NCBI GenBank assembly: GCA_025403435.1
Contig: CM046347.1
Location: 26,982,597 to 27,046,596, forward strand
Source: Artocarpus heterophyllus
Lineage: Eukaryota; Streptophyta; Magnoliopsida; Rosales; Moraceae
Length of the DNA: 64,000 nt
Reading direction: 5' to 3'
Shown here: positions 58,220 through 64,000 of the stretch, piece after piece
Numbering within the stretch: position 1 is the stretch's first letter
Layout of the letters: each line of letters starts with the position of its first letter
Translations under genes and position numbers: made by a program
Notes under the pieces: model-generated
The model's input: only the letters and a program-made list of their open reading frames with translations
Databases searched by the model: none
What the model was told of the DNA's origin: nothing

Positions 58220-59935
58220 TTTTTCTTACCTACAACATGAACATACTTAAATGAGCTTTCGCTCAGCAAGTAGGAAATTAGTCTCGCAAAACATGATTAA
58301 AAATATTTTTTATAAAAATATGCATTAATATTTTATGCTTGCTTGTCAACTTGATTTATGCTTAATTACTTTAGCTATAACTTATCTTCTTACTTTGGGC
58401 TAGAGTGATGGTACCAGTTATGCGCGAGTCTTAAGAAGCTAGGGTTTGCAAGGTCCCAACGACACCAAGTTCATTCATTACTCTAACATGGAGCCTCCCC
58501 ATAGATCGGAAGGTTGGTACAACACCCTTAATTTGTCTTATTGTGTGTATGCAGTATGACTTATCACTACATGGCATCACAATTTCGTAATTCATGAATC
58601 ATAAATCATAATCATACTTGACATGAAGGTGCTTAAACAATATAATTTAAATATTGTATACATCACACATTGCTCATATCATCATCATCGTCATAGCATT
58701 TCGCATCATGTCATAGCATAACATATCACATTATAACATATAAAGTGTCACAAATCACTAATCATGCATTTTCATAAATTTTTTGAAAATATTTAAAATT
58801 AATTTATTTTTAAAAACTATTCATACTGTAGGTGAGATTCCTACTTACCTGGAATCTTAGCTGAATGGGTCCAGTTGTATCTCGTTGTATCCATAGTCTA
58901 CGCAGCATCCTCAGCAGTGCTCCTTGGGCGACTATGGATGGCTAGGAATGATCCATGGAGACTTATTATCGCTAAAAACATCATTTTGGACCTGTTATTG
59001 TAGTATGAGTTGCTTCGATTTACGTGCAGTGAAACCGGATGATTTTTATCGGAGTGGAATTAGCTTGAACGGAAGTCACCATCGCGTTTAGAGCATCGAA
59101 ATGAGTCAGGATGTTGTCTCAGATCAGCAATTGGAGGTCGGGAGCTTAGGACCTGAGGTTTGCTAGAGGCCGGCCATCTGTGGCAGCACGTGGGGCGCGT
59201 GCAACGGCTCTGGTGGATGGCGACGGCTGAAACTTCAGCTTCCTCCATTTTTACACCTCCTGAGTTGATTGGTGTGGTCAATTTGACCCAATTTGCCCTC
59301 CAACTACCCGGATCGAGGACAGGTTTCTCGGCCAAAATCGGTGGCTCTGATCTTCGTTTCTCGACAGTGGCTCAGCCAAATTGGCTTGGGCATTTCCTTC
59401 TCCATGGCTATTTGAGTCAATTGACCGTGGTGGTGCACTTCACCATCCTCAAGAACATCGAACCTGATAGGGGCAGCGGCTTGCCACGACGGGCACCGAT
59501 CTCCTCTTTTTCGCGGTGCCTCTTCAAAATTGAAGGCTCAAAAAGCTTCGTCGTGGGTCTTTAAGTCGATTGAGACCGATGGTGTGTGTCACCGCTGTTG
59601 GAATGGGCAACCCCAATCCCTCTCACAGCGGCGCACGACAGGCATGTAGAACTCCAGCCACCGACGATGGTTTCCAGCAATTGTTTTGTGCATTTTGCTA
59701 TTCTCAACCGTCTGAACACGATTGTCTCCTCAATTTTGTCCAACGTTGCTAGAAACGGTGAAGTCAAACTCACCTAGGCGATGGCGGTGGGTGTCTTCCG
59801 TTCTTCGACCGGCAGTGGTTGTGGCATAAAATTGATGAAGGCATTTTGAGCCTCGCCTCACTCTGAGTGCTTTGGTACCGACGGTGTACCATACCGTCAC
59901 TAGAGAAGGCAGTTTCGACGACAGCCCGACTGTAA
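58220..59935 (-). repeat. Inverted, truncated copy of the LTR-like repeat (left arm)
   Basis: The reverse complement of this stretch matches about 61650-63395: for example cgacaggtttttcttacctac against gtaggtaagaaaaacctgtc, and the gcatgattagtgatttgtgac-type, gatgctctaaacgcgatgg and gtgacacacacc(a/g)(t/c)cgg phrases. It lacks the first 1.7 kb of the repeat. The plus-strand frame 59160-59564 and the minus-strand frame 59060-59335 lie inside this repeat and are not called as genes. Confidence 0.7.
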
Positions 59936-60952
59936 TGACCGAAAAAATCCATAAATTAATAAGTATGATTAATTGAGGATTTTTCCATCATTACTAAGCT
60001 AAGTACTTGAGAAAGTATAAGTTGAGCATTTATTAACACGCAAATTTGAAGATTTTACTAGCCATAAGACCTTAGAAATAAATAATGTTGTGAATGCACA
60101 AATTTATGTGCTTTATTTATGAAACATGTAACAATGTAATGTCATGATAGTACATTAAAATAATTAAAAATAATTATTTAATGTGCTAAACTAAAAGTTT
60201 ATAGTTTATTAATTTCATGCATGAGCCAAAAAGATGATGTTATTTGGCAAAAGTGAAATTTTCAATTTACTATATTGATGTGAAAAATTCCTATATGATG
60301 TCAGTTCAGTAAAAGAAACCCAGATCAATGGTAATCGTGAGCTCCATACCATAATTTAGAACATGGTGAGCATCAAGTTTAAGTGTGCAAGATTTATGAC
60401 AATTTTACTACGATTGATCTTGGAATTTACGGAGATCATAAAGTAAGGTAAAAAATTTAAGGATCATTGGAAGTTCAAGAATTCCAATGTTTTGAATGTG
60501 TATAGTTAATTATCATACACATTAATAATTACGTAAAGTTCATTATTGTTGTTGTAATGACAATAATAATCATAGCCGTTGTCATAGTATTAGTGAAGAA
60601 GAAGAAGGGTGTTGATGGGGTCCACAAATGTTGATTTATTGCTAAGATGTGGACCCATAGATGGCTCTTTACAAGAAGTAGTTTGTGTTATATTCATAAA
60701 GCACGAGATTGTGCTAAGTTTGAAATTTTAAATTAAATTGACTTAGATAGTCAATTTAATTTACAAAATTTTTACAAAATTACAACTATTGTTTGATAAT
60801 GAAATTTGAAGTTTACAATATGAAAATTTTTAATGAAAAGTATATGTTTTAAATTTTAAAGTTTTAAAAGTTTTAAAAAATATATATATAATAAATAATA
60901 ATTATATCGAGCAAAGTTTTGAATACATAATATCATTTTAAGGATACATGCA

Positions 60953-60978
60953 TACATATATATATATATATATATATA
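60953..60978. repeat. (AT)n microsatellite
   Basis: About 13 AT units inside the LTR-like repeat. Confidence 0.8.
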
Positions 60979-61278
60979 AATATGAAAATAGTTAATCATC
61001 GGTTTTGAAGACAAATGTATCAAAGTTTATTGTTTCAAAATTTAGTCACAAAATCCTTACAGTATGGATAAATTTATGAAAATCATTTTTATGTTGATAT
61101 GAATATTTTAGTAACGCAGCAATACAATAAGAGAATTAGAAATTTATGTGATTATCTTAAAAGTGCAAATAAATTACAGTTTTTAAAAGTACAATTATGT
61201 TTACAGAAATTTAAAGTTACGGATCAGATTTGATCGAATTGATACTACATAGATCAGACTGTGTAGACAACAAAATGG

Positions 61279-61360
61279 CCTATAAATACATGACACAACT
61301 AAAAAAAAGGGCCAATCAAATCAGCTCCCCCTTCTCTCTCTACTTTCTCTCTCCTCAAAC
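61279..61360 (+). promoter_or_regulatory. Core promoter of the LTR-like repeat
   Basis: A TATA box (ctataaatac, 61279-61288) is followed about 35 bases later by a pyrimidine-rich patch (cccccttctctctctac). The same pair occurs at 7221-7295 in copy 1, which supports a real LTR promoter. Confidence 0.45.
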
Positions 61361-63395
61361 TCAGTCCAAGATCCGATCACCATTTTTAACACCTCCTACA
61401 ACATCGGAAAGATCTCAAGAAGCTGAGTCCAACGATGTGTCGTGCCACCTACAACTCCACCGGAGGAGGCCACACGCGCCGACCAAAGTAACAGAAAAGC
61501 CCAATCTTTTTGACATGATTTCTCCGTCATCCGACCTCCGATTGACACGATCTTGGTGTCAACGAACTTAGAATGAAAAGACGAAGAGAATGGCACTGAC
61601 ATTATGGTACGATTCTCACCAAAAAAGCCTCGCCAGAGTTGCCCCATATCAGCCACCGCGCCACCACTCGATGCCGTCGTTCACAGTGGCGTTGAGGTAC
61701 ACCGTCGCTGCCATTCCGTTCAAAGGGTGATGAGGAGTAAAACCCCTCACTCAATTTCACGATCGAGTAACCGTTCGTCGAAGTTCCATCTCAGCCATCA
61801 TCAAGCCACCGTCAAGAACTCGAATTTGCCATTCTGCCGCTGTGGAGCCAAATTGATGGTCCTAAAACCTTCAGAGAGGAACGGGGAACGTTTTGCCCAT
61901 TTAAATTTTGAGAAATGAGCTCCGAACGATGGAGAACGACATCTCCGTCGTGCGCCACCGAGAGGGTAGGTGGGGCCGTTGATCTAAGCGGTGGTGACAC
62001 ACACCGCCGGTGTCAATCGACTCAGAGGCCGATGACTACCATGACCGAACTCTCAATTGCCAATTTCCATAGCGGGATGCCAGAGATTCGAGGAGCTGTC
62101 GTCGTCGTCGTGAGTCCCTCTGATTCTGCTAGGTGTGACGGTGTTGAAGAGCATCAAATGAGGAAAAATGCTCAGAATGCAATGGACTTTGAAATGCCTA
62201 AGTTGATTCGGCCGATCCATGGCCGGAGGACCACCGTCGGTGTCACCGGTTTTTCCCAAGTTTTGTTGTTTCAAATGGCATAGTTAGTGGTCACATTGTG
62301 TAAAATTGAGGCTACCATCGAACTCAAAAGGTCCAAGACTACCAATAGCTGGGATTACAACTTTTCAAGGTCATCGGAGCCGCCGTACGTGCCCCACGCG
62401 CCGTCGCGGGTGGTCAACCTCCGGCGGACCTCGGGTCCTAAGCTCCTGACCTTCGATCGACAATCCAAGACCTCCTCCTGACTCGTTTCGATGCTCTGAA
62501 CGCGATGGTGACCTCCGTTCAAGCTAATTTCACTCTGATAAAAATCATCCGGTACTGATTACACATAGATCGAGACGACTTAGATTGCAGTAATATAGTC
62601 TAAAATGATGTTTTCAACAATAATAAATCTCCATGGATCATTCCTAGCCATCCACAGTGGTTCGAGGAGCATTGCTGAGGATGCAACGTAGACTGTAGAT
62701 ACAGCAAGATGCAATTAGACCCGCACAGCTTAGAGTCCAGGTAAGTAGAAATCTTGCCTACAGTATAAATAGTTTTAAAAATAAATTAATTTTAAATATT
62801 TTCATAAAATTTATGAAAATGCATGATCAGTGATTTATTACACTGTTATATGTTATGATGTGATATGTTATGTTATGACATGATGTAAAATACTATGATG
62901 CTGATGATATAATTAATGTGTGATGTATGCAATATATAAATTATATTATTTAATCACATTCAAGTCAAGTATGATAATGATTTACGATTCATGTATGATT
63001 ATGATTTACGATTCATGAATTACGAAATTGTGATGTCATGTAGTGACAAGTCATACTGTATACACACAATGAGACAAGTTAAAGGTGTCGTACCAACCTC
63101 TCGACCCACGGGGAGACTCCATGTTAAAGAAATGAATGATCTTGGTGTCGTTGGGACCTCGCGAACCCTAACTTCCCAAGACTTGCGCGCAACTGGTACG
63201 ATCACTTGGGCCCAAAGTAAGAAGATAAGTTATAGCTTAAATAATTAAGCATAAATCAAGTTGATAAGCAAGCATAAAACGCTCATACATATTTTTATTA
63301 AAATGATTTTTAATTATGTTTTGCGAGGTTAATTTCCTACTTGATGAGCAAAAGCTCATTTAAGTATGTTCATGCTGTAGGTAAGAAAAACCTGT

Positions 63396-64000
63396 CAGCT
63401 GCACTTGATGGGCAGTGGTGAGCGGTGGACGAATGGTGAAGATGAGAATGAATACCGCTCACGCAATGTAATATTTTTGCATTATTATTTTATGAATTTA
63501 TGCATGTTTTATTTTACGAAATTTCGTATGCTTACACTTTACGAAAATTATGTGCATATGAATAAGTAAATAATTTACGTAATTATGTTTTAAAAACCAA
63601 GCTTGTGATTATGCAACCTTGGTCTAGAGGATTTTAAAGTTTAAAAATGTTGCAATAGATAATGCAACAAATGCACAAAATTTGTAAGAAAGAAAATTAT
63701 AAGTTCATTTAGAATTACAAAGGATTATAGGAGTTTTACGTTATGTTAAGAAATAAATTTTACGGATATGTTTTTATGAAGTTATTATGAAAGTCTAAAA
63801 GAAAAGCTTTAAGAAATTTGTATCTTAAACTTAAAAATTAAGTTATAAGAAATTATGTTTTGTTTAGTTAAGAAGGTTGACTTTAAGAAAATAATATGAT
63901 ATTTTTAAGACGTTAAAATTATAAGCAAAAATATATAATAATTACTAAGAAAGTTTTAGAGAGCATTTAAATGGGATTTTATTTTAATATTTAATTTAAA
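63396..64000. other. Right edge, AT-rich, no gene
   Basis: No counterpart in the inverted arm, and no coding region. It may be the continuation of the element to the left. Confidence 0.4.

Larger units (their letters stand above)
59936..63395 (+). mobile_element. LTR-like repeat, copy 3 (right arm of inverted repeat)
   Basis: Starts with tgtaatgaccgaaaaaatcc at 59935-59936, an LTR-like TG start, directly next to the inverted copy. The order is AT-rich U3-like part, TATA box with pyrimidine patch, GC-rich transcribed part with short Pro/Arg/Ser-rich frames (61400-62500), then a part with repeated atgatttacgattcatg units (62970-63020). No gag or pol seen; the element may continue beyond the window. 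Ty3-type or non-autonomous element is the likely source. Confidence 0.5.

Noticed and set aside
61230..62480. Several open frames of 60-120 codons on both strands
   Set aside because: Same LTR-like repeat; no domain, no shared frame between copies.

Overview
The window looks like nuclear DNA of a dicot plant. It is AT-rich, with short polyA, polyT and TA runs. It carries three Rx-type CC-NB-ARC-LRR (CNL) resistance genes of the RPP13-like/R13L1 class, decayed Ty1-copia elements, several MITEs with TAA/TTA target duplications, a Mutator-like element and long LTR-like repeats. I cannot name the species. I saw no bacterial, organellar, rRNA or tRNA genes.

Layout. Positions 1-106 hold the end of a gene that starts before the window. 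From 107 to about 14.8 kb there is repeat-derived DNA without a convincing host gene: two large TIR elements of one family (1682-2197, 6252-6783), a small Harbinger-type MITE (3059-3165), another TIR element (4512-5210), an LTR-like repeat (about 5235-8053), a Mutator-like element with an exact 9-bp target duplication (8932-10021), and a minus-strand LTR with a primer binding site (12083-14137).

The core, 15.3-55.2 kb, is a segment present three times in direct orientation: unit 1 (15339-30670), unit 2 (30671-45113) and unit 3 (45114-55155, right end lost). Each unit reads left to right: a broken Copia element on the plus strand with a 3' LTR, about 0.8 kb of conserved spacer, one CNL gene on the minus strand, its upstream region, a minisatellite of diverged repeats, a small MITE-like element, and a conserved TATA-containing block. 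Units 1 and 2 also hold extra copies of the CNL upstream modules with no CNL attached. All Copia copies lack the same part of RNase H, and units 2 and 3 begin at the same base inside the Copia protease. The element was therefore already dead before the segment was duplicated.

The three CNL genes are near-identical through the CC and NB-ARC domains. Each is interrupted by exactly one in-frame stop codon in the LRR region, at codon 892 (A), 788 (B) and 962 (C), and is otherwise open to about 1,100 codons. They may make truncated CNLs with intact signalling and nucleotide-binding domains but shortened LRRs, or they may be young pseudogenes. The third copy also ends differently, and a conserved downstream intron could add ten residues. 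C is a mosaic of A-like and B-like stretches, as expected from unequal crossing-over or gene conversion.

The right flank (55.2-64 kb) has no convincing host gene. It ends in a large inverted repeat (58220-59935 against about 61650-63395) made of two opposed copies of the same LTR-like repeat seen at 5.2-8.0 kb.
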